A stretch of DNA of 11,038 nt. Origin: Lentihominibacter faecis. Its GTDB lineage: Bacteria; Bacillota; Clostridia; Peptostreptococcales; Anaerovoracaceae. The translations under genes were made by a program, and so were the position numbers. The notes beneath the pieces were generated by a model, which had not been told where the DNA came from, did not search any database, and worked only from the letters and a program-made list of their open reading frames with translations. Position 1 is the first letter of the stretch, and each line of letters opens with the position of its first letter. Shown in pieces: positions 1-6,663 of this stretch. The DNA lies in contig NZ_JACRWC010000084.1 in the NCBI RefSeq assembly GCF_014306095.1, forward strand, positions 1-11,038. Reading direction: 5' to 3'.

Positions 1-1250
1 CAGCCATCTGCCATCAGATCTCGTCCATCGATCGCCAGAGAGCTTCGCGAAAAACACATCTGCTCCTTTAGGATCATATCGATCCCCTCTTCGATCCTGC
101 AAAGCTGGCTGCGCCAGCGCGGCAAGCCGCCTTCTTCGCTCTTTTCATACTGTCCGCTCAGATCGGCGGTCCGGATCATGAGCATCATGCGGCAGTTTTC
201 CACACCAAACCTTTGCAGCCGCCGCTTTAAAAAGTGCCGATCATCCTTCCATTCTATGCCATGCTGCTTTACCAGCAGGCCGACTCTTCGGATCGTCTCT
301 CCGTCTGCTTTCAGTCTCTGCAGGATCCGCCTGCAAATGTCACTGCTTACACTTTCGTGACCATAAAAATGACCGATACCGTCCCCGTCCTCAAAGTACA
401 CTTCCGGTTTCCCTATGTCATGAAACAGCATGGTCATCTCCAGATCCAATTTGTCTTTTGGCGCCAGTCCCGCATCATCAGCCAGCTTTGCTGCTGCCTT
501 CACCGTTTGCAGCGTATGCTCAATCACGTCAAAATCATGATGAGGATTGTTCTGCACAAAACCATCAAGCGGTGTGAGCTCCGGGATCACCACACACCAT
601 ACGTCAAAATACTCCCGCAGGATCTTTGCAGCATCCCTGCCCAAAAGCGTTTTGCAGAACTCCTTATAAATGCGTTCCGCCGAAATACATTTCAGGAGAT
701 GCCGCTGCGCATGCAGAGCCTTTGCAGTACCCTCTTCCACGGCAAACCCCAGAACAGAAGCAAACCTTAAGGCCCGCAGGATCCGCAGAGGATCCTCGTC
801 GAACCGCTCCGCCGGATCACCGACTGCCCGGATCACACCGTTTTTTAAATCTTCCCGGCCGCCAAAAGGATCTGCCAGAATGCCCCGGCAGTCCATCGCC
901 ATAGCATTGATGGTAAAATCCCGACGTTTTAGATCCTCCCGCAGCGACCGCACGAAAGTCACCTGATCCGGATGACGGTGATCTGTGTAGGCTCCTTCTG
1001 TCCGATACGTCGTCACTTCTGCCATCTGCGGCTTCACCGTCACTGTACCGTGAGCCAGCCCTGTCTCGATGATATTTTCTGCACCAAAAACAGCCATGAC
1101 CTCTTGCGGTGTGGCATTGGTTGTGATGTCGATGTCATCGCATGGCTCACCTCGCAGTGCATCCCGGACACATCCGCCAACAAACCAGGCTTCCCAGCCG
1201 TTTTCTTCCAGTTTCCGCAGCACCTGCTGCTCTTTTGCGTAACGTTCCAT
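1..1250 (-). CDS. cca: CCA-adding tRNA nucleotidyltransferase with HD domain (3' end cut by window edge)
   Basis: Adds or repairs the 3'-terminal CCA of tRNAs from CTP and ATP in the cytoplasm. The 416 visible residues are in one open frame. Class II nucleotidyltransferase motifs appear in order: GGCVRD (25-30); the metal-binding DIDIT with D39 and D41; RRDFTINAMA (109-118); EDPLRILRALRFA (152-164); and ISAERI (189-194). An HD phosphohydrolase-type domain follows, with the FHDIGKP motif at 276-282, as in many Firmicutes CCA enzymes. The ATG start at 1250 is preceded by AAAAGGAG with a 7-base spacer. Family members are usually about 440-450 residues, so roughly 30 C-terminal residues lie outside the window. 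It is divergent from the cysteine-rich gene across an 82-bp gap. A restricted A-adding or CC-adding specificity cannot be excluded from sequence alone. Confidence 0.95.
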   Translation of the reverse strand, partial: MERYAKEQQVLRKLEENGWEAWFVGGCVRDALRGEPCDDIDITTNATPQEVMAVFGAENIIETGLAHGTVTVKPQMAEVTTYRTEGAYTDHRHPDQVTFVRSLREDLKRRDFTINAMAMDCRGILADPFGGREDLKNGVIRAVGDPAERFDEDPLRILRALRFASVLGFAVEEGTAKALHAQRHLLKCISAERIYKEFCKTLLGRDAAKILREYFDVWCVVIPELTPLDGFVQNNPHHDFDVIEHTLQTVKAAAKLADDAGLAPKDKLDLEMTMLFHDIGKPEVYFEDGDGIGHFYGHESVSSDICRRILQRLKADGETIRRVGLLVKQHGIEWKDDRHFLKRRLQRFGVENCRMMLMIRTADLSGQYEKSEEGGLPRWRSQLCRIEEGIDMILKEQMCFSRSSLAIDGRDLMADG

Positions 1251-1274
1251 GAAAGTTCTCCTTTTCCTGAAAGC

Positions 1275-1283
1275 ATTGTAACA
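1275..1283 (-). promoter_or_regulatory. Candidate extended -10 promoter for cca
   Basis: Read on the minus strand this is TGTTACAAT, an extended -10 (TGN plus TACAAT) 24 bp before the cca start codon. No convincing -35 is visible, which is compatible with an extended -10 promoter. It overlaps the -35 side of the divergent candidate promoter. Weak evidence, based on the motif and position only. Confidence 0.35.
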
Positions 1284-1308
1284 CAGATCCCTGCTTCTTC
1301 ATATACTA
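1281..1308 (+). promoter_or_regulatory. Candidate sigma-K-like (or sigma-A) promoter of the cysteine-rich gene
   Basis: The sequence AC, then 17 bases, then CATATACTA fits the late mother-cell sigma-K pattern as I recall it from Bacillus (AC, 16-17 bp, CATAnnnTA). It lies 24 bp before the start codon. The same bases contain TATACT, which could be a sigma-A -10, but there is no good TTGACA-like -35 at 16-18 bp. A sporulation promoter would fit a spore-surface protein. This is inference from short motifs. Confidence 0.35.
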
Positions 1309-1332
1309 CAGCGAATGATAAGGAGGTAGTTT

Positions 1333-2346
1333 ATGAATTGTCTTGGTACATCAAACACGGGATCCGGCGGCTGCTGCAATGCCAACACGCTCTGTTCGTT
1401 CAACGGTAATCTGGAGGATGTTGTCTCCACCCCGATCTATGTACAGAGCGTCTACGATGCTGTCCGATTCCACATGAACGGAATGAAAACCGTACAGAAT
1501 CTGCGGTTTACTCCGGCGCTGCCATGTGGCTGCACCATCAGTCGGGTCAAAGAGATCCGCTGTAAAAAGATCTTCGATCCTTCTCAGGCAAAAGACTGTG
1601 ACAACCTGACCATCGACATGGAAACCGGCATTTCCGGTGCGACTTTTTTAAACGACTGCAGGGGGATCGTGGAAACCATCGGACCTGACGGAGTCCCGTC
1701 GGAAAAAATCATCTTCGCAGACACATCACACTGTGATGAAGAAGGATGCGGTACGCCGATCTTCGGTACACAGAATGTCCGGATGTGGGGAAACATCATT
1801 GTTTATCTGGATCTTTGCATCTGCGACAGCTGCGGGCGGGAAAGCAGCATGACCTGCTGTGCTGAAGTCAATATCGCAAGTCCTTCCCATCCGCTGGTAC
1901 TTACCAATTTCTTTGAACTCTGTATGCCGAGCACAGGCAGCTCCGCCTTTCTGCCGCGTCTGACAGAGCTTTGCAATTCCGGCTTCACATGCCGCCTGGC
2001 AACCAACAACGCCGGCAGAGATCTCTGCATCAGTCCTAACGGAGAAATTTCCGCCAACCTGATCGTCGGCATCTGCGTCACCATGGAAAAAAAGATCACC
2101 GTTCCAGTTCAGCTCTGCGTTCTGTGCACCGGTTTTGCCGAAGCACCTCTGCAGGAAAACACGTCTGATCTGATTTCCTGCCCGGGACTGTTTCCTGAAC
2201 GAACTGATGCAGGAAGTCAAGCCTCTCGCACAGGATCTGATCCGGACGCTCGCCCTGCACTCCCAGGCTGCGATCCATGCAGCATACAGCAAAGTGACGG
2301 CAGCAGCTGCCGGTGCGGTGATTTCCCGCCACAGTCGTGCCGGTAA
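1333..2346 (+). CDS. Cysteine-rich protein of unknown function, possible spore-surface component
   Basis: 337 residues as read; ATG preceded by AAGGAGG with a 6-base spacer. I do not recognise a characterised family. About two dozen cysteines fall in the first 290 residues, in pairs and clusters such as GGCCN, PCGC, CICDSC and MTCC. The body is predicted to be mostly beta. There is no signal peptide, membrane segment or catalytic motif. The cysteine density, the IYVQSVYDAVRF-like segment near residue 35 and the sigma-K-like promoter recall clostridial spore coat and exosporium proteins, but that is inference. After residue 288 (the CPGLFPE segment) the character changes to a Ser/Gly/Pro/Asp-rich tail with further cysteines. 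A GAAC GAAC duplication at that point means that removing one copy would give an alanine-rich helical C-terminus ending at 2350. The reading frame of the last 50 residues is therefore uncertain. Confidence 0.7.
   Translation: MNCLGTSNTGSGGCCNANTLCSFNGNLEDVVSTPIYVQSVYDAVRFHMNGMKTVQNLRFTPALPCGCTISRVKEIRCKKIFDPSQAKDCDNLTIDMETGISGATFLNDCRGIVETIGPDGVPSEKIIFADTSHCDEEGCGTPIFGTQNVRMWGNIIVYLDLCICDSCGRESSMTCCAEVNIASPSHPLVLTNFFELCMPSTGSSAFLPRLTELCNSGFTCRLATNNAGRDLCISPNGEISANLIVGICVTMEKKITVPVQLCVLCTGFAEAPLQENTSDLISCPGLFPERTDAGSQASRTGSDPDARPALPGCDPCSIQQSDGSSCRCGDFPPQSCR
2197..2204 (+). repeat. 4-bp tandem duplication GAAC GAAC in the cysteine-rich gene
   Basis: Two adjacent GAAC copies follow the codons for LFP. 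With both copies the frame ends at 2346. With one copy the frame continues as PELMQEV and on to a TAA at 2348-2350. The frame used after deletion is closed upstream by a TGA at 2171-2173, so it can only be entered here or nearby. It could be a slippage mutation, a phase-variable site, an assembly error or chance. Confidence 0.5.
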
Positions 2347-2360
2347 ATAATGTTGCCCAC

Positions 2361-2393
2361 GAAAAAAGGACCGCATATCGCGATCCTTTTTTC
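2361..2393. terminator. Bidirectional rho-independent terminator
   Basis: GAAAAAAGGA (2361-2370) pairs perfectly with TCCTTTTTTC (2384-2393). Three more pairs form inside after one mismatch, closing a five-base loop. A and T runs on the two sides give a U tract in either direction. It sits between the convergent cysteine-rich gene and the alcohol dehydrogenase gene and can end both transcripts. Confidence 0.85.
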
Positions 2394-2439
2394 ATACCGT
2401 TTAAGTTGTCAGATTAAGTTGTAAGAACTCTGTGTGCTC

Positions 2440-3657
2440 CTAAAAGTCTACTTCTGTGTCATAATAGCAGCACTTGAGGAGTTTTTCCATTTCTTCCTGC
2501 GTCGGGATCCTCGGATTGGAACCTGTGCAGGCATCGCCGATGGCATTCTTTGCTACTTCCGGCAGACGTTCCAGGAATACTTCTTCCGGAACAAAACCTT
2601 CTTCCGTCGGATAGCTGTCAGCACCGTAGTTCTTGATGCAGTGCGGAATGTTCAGCTCATCGTTCATGCCGCGCAGATATTTGATCAGCAGATCAACCTT
2701 TTCTTCATCGGTAGATCCACCCAGCTTCATGAAATCAGCAATCTTGCCGTATCTCTTCTTCGCCGTCTCATCCTTTGCATTAAATGCGATGACCTTCGGC
2801 AGATACATAGCGTTGGCAGCACCATGGATGATATGTGCGCCGTAATCTGCGAATGCAGCCCCTGTCTTGTGTGCCATAGAGTGTACGATCCCCAGCAGTG
2901 CATTGGAGAACGCCATGCCGGCCAGACACTGTGCATGATGCATGCTATGACGTTTTTCCATATCGCCGTTGTATGACGGAATCAGATCCGTCTGGATCAT
3001 CTCGATCGCGTGAAGTGCAAGCGGGTCAGTAAAGTCGCAGTTTGCAGTGGAAACATAAGCTTCGATCGCGTGAGTCATCGCATCCATACCAGTGTGAGCC
3101 ACCAGTTTCTGCGGCATAGTCTCTGCCAGTTCAGGATCTACGATCGCCACATCTGGCGTGATCTCAAAATCAGCGATCGGATATTTGATGCCCTTTTCAT
3201 AATCAGTGATGATGGAAAAGGCCGTTACTTCTGTTGCAGTGCCCGAAGTGGAAGAAATCGCACAGAAATGAGCTTTCTTACGAAGTGGAGGAATACCAAA
3301 CACCTTACACATATCTTCGAATGTGATATCCGGATATTCGTATTTGATCCACATAGCCTTCGCTGCATCGATCGGAGATCCTCCACCGATAGCCACGATC
3401 CAGTCCGGTTCGAATTTCAGCATTTCCTCAGCTCCGCGCATCACGGTCTCTACCGACGGATCCGGTTCGATCCCTTCAAACAGTTTCACTTCCATGCCTG
3501 CTTCCTTCAGGTATGCTTCTACCTTGTCCAGGAAACCAAATCGCTTCATCGATCCGCCCCCTACGCAGATCATCGCTTTCTTTCCGGTAAAGCTCTTCAG
3601 TGCTTCCAGTGCACCTTCCCCATGATAAATGTCTCTTGGTAATGTAAATCTTGCCAT
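2440..3657 (-). CDS. Iron-containing alcohol dehydrogenase
   Basis: A 405-residue cytosolic group III (Fe-dependent) alcohol dehydrogenase that interconverts an aldehyde or ketone with an alcohol using NAD(P)H, probably as a fermentative electron sink. The nucleotide-binding GGGSPIDAAKAMW motif is at 91-103. By alignment with E. coli FucO, the metal ligands are D192, H196, H259 and H278, and H263 matches the catalytic-region histidine (HSMAH motif). The HGAANAMYLP signature starts at 278. The length is normal for the family, which also includes butanol and 1,3-propanediol dehydrogenases; the substrate cannot be read from sequence. An upstream in-frame TTG at 3729 would extend the protein, but the ATG at 3657 has AAAGGAG at a 7-base spacer and gives the usual N-terminus (MARFTLPRDIYHGEG). 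It stands alone between terminators, with its own promoter and a Rex-like operator about 120 bp upstream. Confidence 0.93.
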   Translation of the reverse strand: MARFTLPRDIYHGEGALEALKSFTGKKAMICVGGGSMKRFGFLDKVEAYLKEAGMEVKLFEGIEPDPSVETVMRGAEEMLKFEPDWIVAIGGGSPIDAAKAMWIKYEYPDITFEDMCKVFGIPPLRKKAHFCAISSTSGTATEVTAFSIITDYEKGIKYPIADFEITPDVAIVDPELAETMPQKLVAHTGMDAMTHAIEAYVSTANCDFTDPLALHAIEMIQTDLIPSYNGDMEKRHSMHHAQCLAGMAFSNALLGIVHSMAHKTGAAFADYGAHIIHGAANAMYLPKVIAFNAKDETAKKRYGKIADFMKLGGSTDEEKVDLLIKYLRGMNDELNIPHCIKNYGADSYPTEEGFVPEEVFLERLPEVAKNAIGDACTGSNPRIPTQEEMEKLLKCCYYDTEVDF

Positions 3658-3778
3658 AACCAGACTCCTTTCTCTAATCAGACCAATAAGTATTATATTG
3701 TCAATATGTTGAAAAATGTATTGTGTCAAGGCCGTTTTCCAGAATTCCCAACTTCTCGAAAATGCGTTTTCCTTAACT

Positions 3779-3796
3779 TTGTTAAAAGTATAACAC
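3779..3796. promoter_or_regulatory. Candidate Rex operator over the adh promoter
   Basis: TTGTTAA-AAGT-ATAACAC matches 12 of the 14 specified bases of the Rex consensus TTGTTAA-N4-TTAACAA. It covers the adh -10 hexamer, a position where a repressor would block transcription. Rex senses the NADH/NAD+ ratio and commonly controls fermentative alcohol dehydrogenases in Firmicutes. The match is seen; binding is inferred. Confidence 0.65.
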
Positions 3797-3815
3797 TCGT
3801 GTATACAGAATGCAA
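3787..3815 (-). promoter_or_regulatory. Sigma-A promoter of the alcohol dehydrogenase gene
   Basis: On the minus strand, TTGCAT (3815-3810) and TATACT (3792-3787) are separated by exactly 17 bp. The predicted start near 3780 leaves a leader of about 120 nt. That leader contains the near-palindrome ATATTG-T-CAATAT (3695-3707) and a TTGACA, but no second well-spaced promoter. Confidence 0.65.
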
Positions 3816-3823
3816 CCCCTATT

Positions 3824-3839
3824 TGTGATTTTTTTCACA
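3824..3839. promoter_or_regulatory. Crp/Fnr-type palindrome TGTGA-N6-TCACA
   Basis: TGTGA, six T, TCACA is an exact match to the Crp/Fnr-family half-site arrangement. Its centre is about 51 bp upstream of the predicted adh start, next to the -35. A Crp/Fnr-family regulator could act here together with Rex. The T-rich centre means chance symmetry is not excluded. Confidence 0.45.
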
Positions 3840-3864
3840 TGCTTTCACCAGCCGTTTCCTTTCC

Positions 3865-3923
3865 AAAAAACGAACAGCTCTCTGTCCGCATATTTCTCAA
3901 CGAACAAAGAGCTGTGTTTTTTT
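3865..3923. terminator. Terminator downstream of the YjiH-like gene (long loop)
   Basis: ACAGCTCT (3874-3881) pairs with AGAGCTGT (3908-3915). It is flanked by A6 at 3865-3870 and T7 at 3917-3923, so a U tract exists in both directions. The loop is about 26 nt, longer than usual. It lies just after the stop of the minus-strand YjiH-like gene and would isolate that operon from adh. Confidence 0.65.
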
Positions 3924-3956
3924 ACATTATGTTCCTGCTATTTTTTCCGTGACCTA

Positions 3957-5420
3957 TCAGAAAAGCAGGTGAATAGCAACAGCTGCCATCGGGATCGCTA
4001 CGATCGTTCTTTCAAGGAAGCATACCAGCAGTTCCCAGAACTTGATCGGCGACTTGGTAGCCAGCATGACTGTTGCTGTCTCCGAGAAGAAGATGATCTG
4101 TACCATGGAAACAAGGCACACGAATACACGAGCCTGATAGCTGATCGCTACCGTTGCAGCAGTACCGTTCATGACCAGAACCGGCAGAAACATTTCCGCG
4201 AGTCCTACAGGCATGGATGGTGCGATGGCCGCAGCATCCGGCACCTGACAAACCATGAGAAGCGGCTGGAATATGTATCCGAGCCATGTAAAGATCGGAG
4301 TATATTCTGCGATGATCATGGCCGATACACCAATAGCTGAGATCATGGTCAGCACCTGCGGCATGATCACAACACTGTCCTTCAGGCTAAGACCGATATC
4401 CTTAGGAACTCCTCTTGCGATCGCAGCACGCTTTACCGCTCTCCGACATCCTGTCGGAATCGTCTTGGAAGTATATTTTGCTTCACCCTTTCGATCTTCC
4501 GGAGTCTGTTCCTTACCATTGTAGAACACATCTTTCTTCCAGCGGATCGGCGGGATGCGCACCATGATGATCTCAACGAGGAATACCATGATGAAGCTGA
4601 TAAAATATATCTTTGCGAAATCTTTTCCGCATCCTGCAGTCTCGATCACCAGCCCGGCGAATCCAATGCTGACTGCCGAGAACCCGGTCATAATAGCAAC
4701 CATTTCTTTTTCTGTGTATACGTTATTCTTCCACAGACGGTTGGTGATCAGAACGCCCAGAGAAGACGAACTTACGAAGGAAGCAGTCGCATCGAGAGCG
4801 GCCTTGCCTGGAACTTTAAACAGTGGACGCATCAGAGGCTCCAGCAGAACGCCAATGATTTCCAAAACGCCATAGTTCAGCAGGAACGGCATGAAGATCG
4901 CTCCAATAATGATGATGCCGAATACACCCTTGCATACCGGCGGGATCACGTTGCCGCCCGTCATGTCTCCAACGATCAGTTCCGGTGCATCAACGCCTGC
5001 CGTCAGCCAGAGACTGTACACCAGCACATAGAAGAATCCCAGTGCAAACAGCACCGTGTGCACCACATTATCATTAGAGTACACATCAAACAATATATTT
5101 GAATGCTTTCCCTTATCGATATATTTACAGTAAACGTGCAGAATGAAGTTCAGTCCGATCAGTAATACCAGGATCCAGTACACACCCTGTCCAAACAGGT
5201 TCAAAAAGCTGTTGTACAGGAAGCTGAATACCGTTTCAGAACTCCCATCGGCATGAGTGACAGATCCGAAGAATACAACGATGCCTATGATACTGCATAC
5301 CAGAAACAGGATCAGCCCCTTGACCGTCTTGCTTCTGCTCAGCTTTATTTCATCCAGTTCCGCGGACTGCATATCCGGATCATCAATCAGATCCTTAACA
5401 TCTAAATTTAAATTTTCCAT
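3957..5420 (-). CDS. YjiH-type membrane protein with nucleoside-recognition (GATE) domains, probable transporter
   Basis: A 487-residue polytopic inner-membrane protein. A charged cytosolic N-terminus (about 1-33) is followed by roughly ten to twelve hydrophobic segments, near 34-52, 79-97, 119-140, 164-183, 240-262, 268-287, 349-372, 408-425, 430-447 and 464-486. A charged loop lies at about 290-345. Two gate-like segments are visible: one around KAALDATASFVSSSSLGVLI (207-226) and one around PDAAAIAPSMPVGLAEMF (394-411). This is the YjiH / nucleoside-recognition layout. Transport by this family is poorly characterised. Its position 30 bp downstream of the amidinohydrolase gene suggests it handles that enzyme's substrate or product, which is inference. 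The ATG at 5420 has only a modest Shine-Dalgarno (GAGAGGG), consistent with coupling to the upstream gene. A terminator follows the stop. Confidence 0.82.
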   Translation of the reverse strand: MENLNLDVKDLIDDPDMQSAELDEIKLSRSKTVKGLILFLVCSIIGIVVFFGSVTHADGSSETVFSFLYNSFLNLFGQGVYWILVLLIGLNFILHVYCKYIDKGKHSNILFDVYSNDNVVHTVLFALGFFYVLVYSLWLTAGVDAPELIVGDMTGGNVIPPVCKGVFGIIIIGAIFMPFLLNYGVLEIIGVLLEPLMRPLFKVPGKAALDATASFVSSSSLGVLITNRLWKNNVYTEKEMVAIMTGFSAVSIGFAGLVIETAGCGKDFAKIYFISFIMVFLVEIIMVRIPPIRWKKDVFYNGKEQTPEDRKGEAKYTSKTIPTGCRRAVKRAAIARGVPKDIGLSLKDSVVIMPQVLTMISAIGVSAMIIAEYTPIFTWLGYIFQPLLMVCQVPDAAAIAPSMPVGLAEMFLPVLVMNGTAATVAISYQARVFVCLVSMVQIIFFSETATVMLATKSPIKFWELLVCFLERTIVAIPMAAVAIHLLF

Positions 5421-5450
5421 AATTCCCTCTCTTGTTTTGCAGACGCCACT

Positions 5451-6401
5451 TTATTTTGCCTGCTTCTTGGCAGCAAGGATCGAAAGATATTCGAATACGA
5501 TGTTTGCTGCCAGATATGCGGTCGTTTCGCCAGCTGTGTCGTATGCCGGCAGAACCTCCACGATATCAAATCCAACGAAGTTGAGATCCTTGATGCTTCT
5601 TACCAGATTCAAGGATTCGTAGGAAGTGAATCCGCCTACTTCCGGTGTGCCTGTGCCAGGCGCATATGCCGGGTCAACGAAGTCGATATCGAATGTCAGG
5701 AAGCAAGGAGTGTCGCCAACGCGGTTGAGGATCTCCTTGATCAGTGCATCGAATCCCATTTCACGCACTTTATGAGCAGGGATCAGTTCCATGCCCAGTT
5801 CCGCTGCCATCTTATGCTCGTCCGGATCATACAGGGAACCTCTCATACCGATCTGAATGGAGTGAGCCGGATCGATCAGACCTTCTTCCAGCGCACGACG
5901 GAACGGCGTTCCGTGGTTATACTTCTGTCCAAATACCTCGTCGCAAAGATCCGAGTGAGAATCGAAGTGAACCAGTGCTACTTTGCCGTGTTTCTTGGCA
6001 ACAGCACGCAGCTCTGCCAGTGTGATAGAATGGTCACCGCCTAAAATGATCGGAACTGCACCTTTATCACAGATAGCGCTTACGCCTTCCTCAATAGCTG
6101 CGTAAGTAGGATGGATATACCCGGGCGTTACATTAAAGTCTCCCAGATCAGCACCTTTAAGACTGTCCATAATGTTTACCTGCAGAATAACATTGTTTGG
6201 TTTCATCATGGCAGAAATGCTGCGGATCGCTGCCGGACCGAAACGGGAACCGGAACGGAAAGAGCTTGCTGTATCAAATGGAGCTCCTGCGATAGCAAAA
6301 TCCAGACCCTCTGCAGAATCCAGTCTTGGCATCCTCATGAAAGTCCCCATATTGCAGAAACGCGGTGACGATAATGCACTTGCCGGCTGTTTAACATTCA
6401 T
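5451..6401 (-). CDS. Arginase/agmatinase-family amidinohydrolase (agmatinase-like)
   Basis: A 316-residue cytosolic binuclear Mn enzyme that releases urea from a guanidino compound. Metal-site motifs are complete: GGDHS (121-125, H124), HFDSHSD (145-151; D147, H149, D151) and FDIDFVDPAYAPGTGTPE (237-254; D238, D240). The DSHSD sequence has Ser where many agmatinases have Ala. HGTPFRRA (163-170) lies in the substrate loop and resembles the agmatinase, guanidinobutyrase and guanidinopropionase group more than true arginases. Agmatine to putrescine plus urea is the default guess; the substrate is not proven. The ATG at 6401 has AAGGAGG with a 9-base spacer. It is first in an operon with the YjiH-like transporter and divergent from a LysR regulator. 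No ornithine, putrescine or urease genes are in view. Confidence 0.85.
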   Translation of the reverse strand: MNVKQPASALSSPRFCNMGTFMRMPRLDSAEGLDFAIAGAPFDTASSFRSGSRFGPAAIRSISAMMKPNNVILQVNIMDSLKGADLGDFNVTPGYIHPTYAAIEEGVSAICDKGAVPIILGGDHSITLAELRAVAKKHGKVALVHFDSHSDLCDEVFGQKYNHGTPFRRALEEGLIDPAHSIQIGMRGSLYDPDEHKMAAELGMELIPAHKVREMGFDALIKEILNRVGDTPCFLTFDIDFVDPAYAPGTGTPEVGGFTSYESLNLVRSIKDLNFVGFDIVEVLPAYDTAGETTAYLAANIVFEYLSILAAKKQAK

Positions 6402-6453
6402 AGTAAAAATCCTCCTTACTTACACTCATGTGCTTGCTCTTGCAAACGACCTC

Positions 6454-6468
6454 ATTGTAGTATACAAT
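6454..6468. promoter_or_regulatory. Candidate LysR box overlapping the amidinohydrolase promoter
   Basis: ATTGTA-GTA-TACAAT is a perfect inverted repeat of the T-N11-A type. On the minus strand it contains TATACT (6464-6459), a likely -10 for the amidinohydrolase operon with no good -35, as expected for an activator-dependent promoter. It begins inside a CTCATTGTAG sequence (6451-6460) that recurs at 6523. Confidence 0.5.
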
Positions 6469-6522
6469 TTGACTAAAGGCTGATCCAGACACTTCATGCC
6501 TGGTCGATCGCCATATGGTGCT

Positions 6523-6540
6523 CTCATTGTAGCACAAGAA
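6523..6540. promoter_or_regulatory. Second CTCATTGTAG element, candidate upstream LysR box
   Basis: CTCATTGTAG is repeated exactly, 72 bp from the first copy. Here it continues as CACAAGAA, giving TTGT-AGC-ACAA symmetry and a T-N11-A spacing. Two related sites between a LysR gene and its divergent target fit the usual recognition-site plus activation-site layout. Confidence 0.45.
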
Positions 6541-6571
6541 CAGGGTGATGTAGTTATTTCGCTTTCTAATA

Positions 6572-6595
6572 TGTTATATGATTATCCATATAACA
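6572..6595. repeat. Perfect 9-bp inverted repeat in the LysR upstream region
   Basis: TGTTATATG-ATTATC-CATATAACA lies 69 bp before the LysR start codon, in an AT-rich stretch. There is no T tract, so it is not a terminator. It could be an operator or a leader hairpin for the regulator gene. The rest of the 262-bp intergenic region (6402-6663) holds the two LysR-box candidates and nothing else I can name. Confidence 0.5.
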
Positions 6596-6663
6596 GTCGT
6601 TTCCGAAATATACTATCACATTTCAAAATTTACACCTTGTCAGATAATATCAGGAGAACAGTT

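Noticed and set aside
234..770. Plus-strand open frame opposite cca
   Set aside because: The opposite strand encodes all motifs of a CCA-adding enzyme in one frame, and the plus-strand translation looks random.
1726..2376. Minus-strand open frame of about 216 codons opposite the cysteine-rich gene
   Set aside because: It has no family resemblance. The plus-strand gene has a strong Shine-Dalgarno, a promoter candidate and a terminator after its stop.
3657..3729. TTG start at 3729 for the alcohol dehydrogenase
   Set aside because: It would add 24 residues not typical of the family and lacks a good ribosome site. The ATG at 3657 has AAAGGAG at an ideal distance.
3695..3735. Second promoter in the adh leader using TTGACA and TATAAT
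   Set aside because: Both hexamers are present but their spacing is about 26 bp, and other combinations have poor -10 sequences.
6402..6663. Possible guanidine riboswitch upstream of the amidinohydrolase
   Set aside because: I saw none of the expected paired ACGR-type hairpin loops in the leader. The region is better explained by LysR sites.
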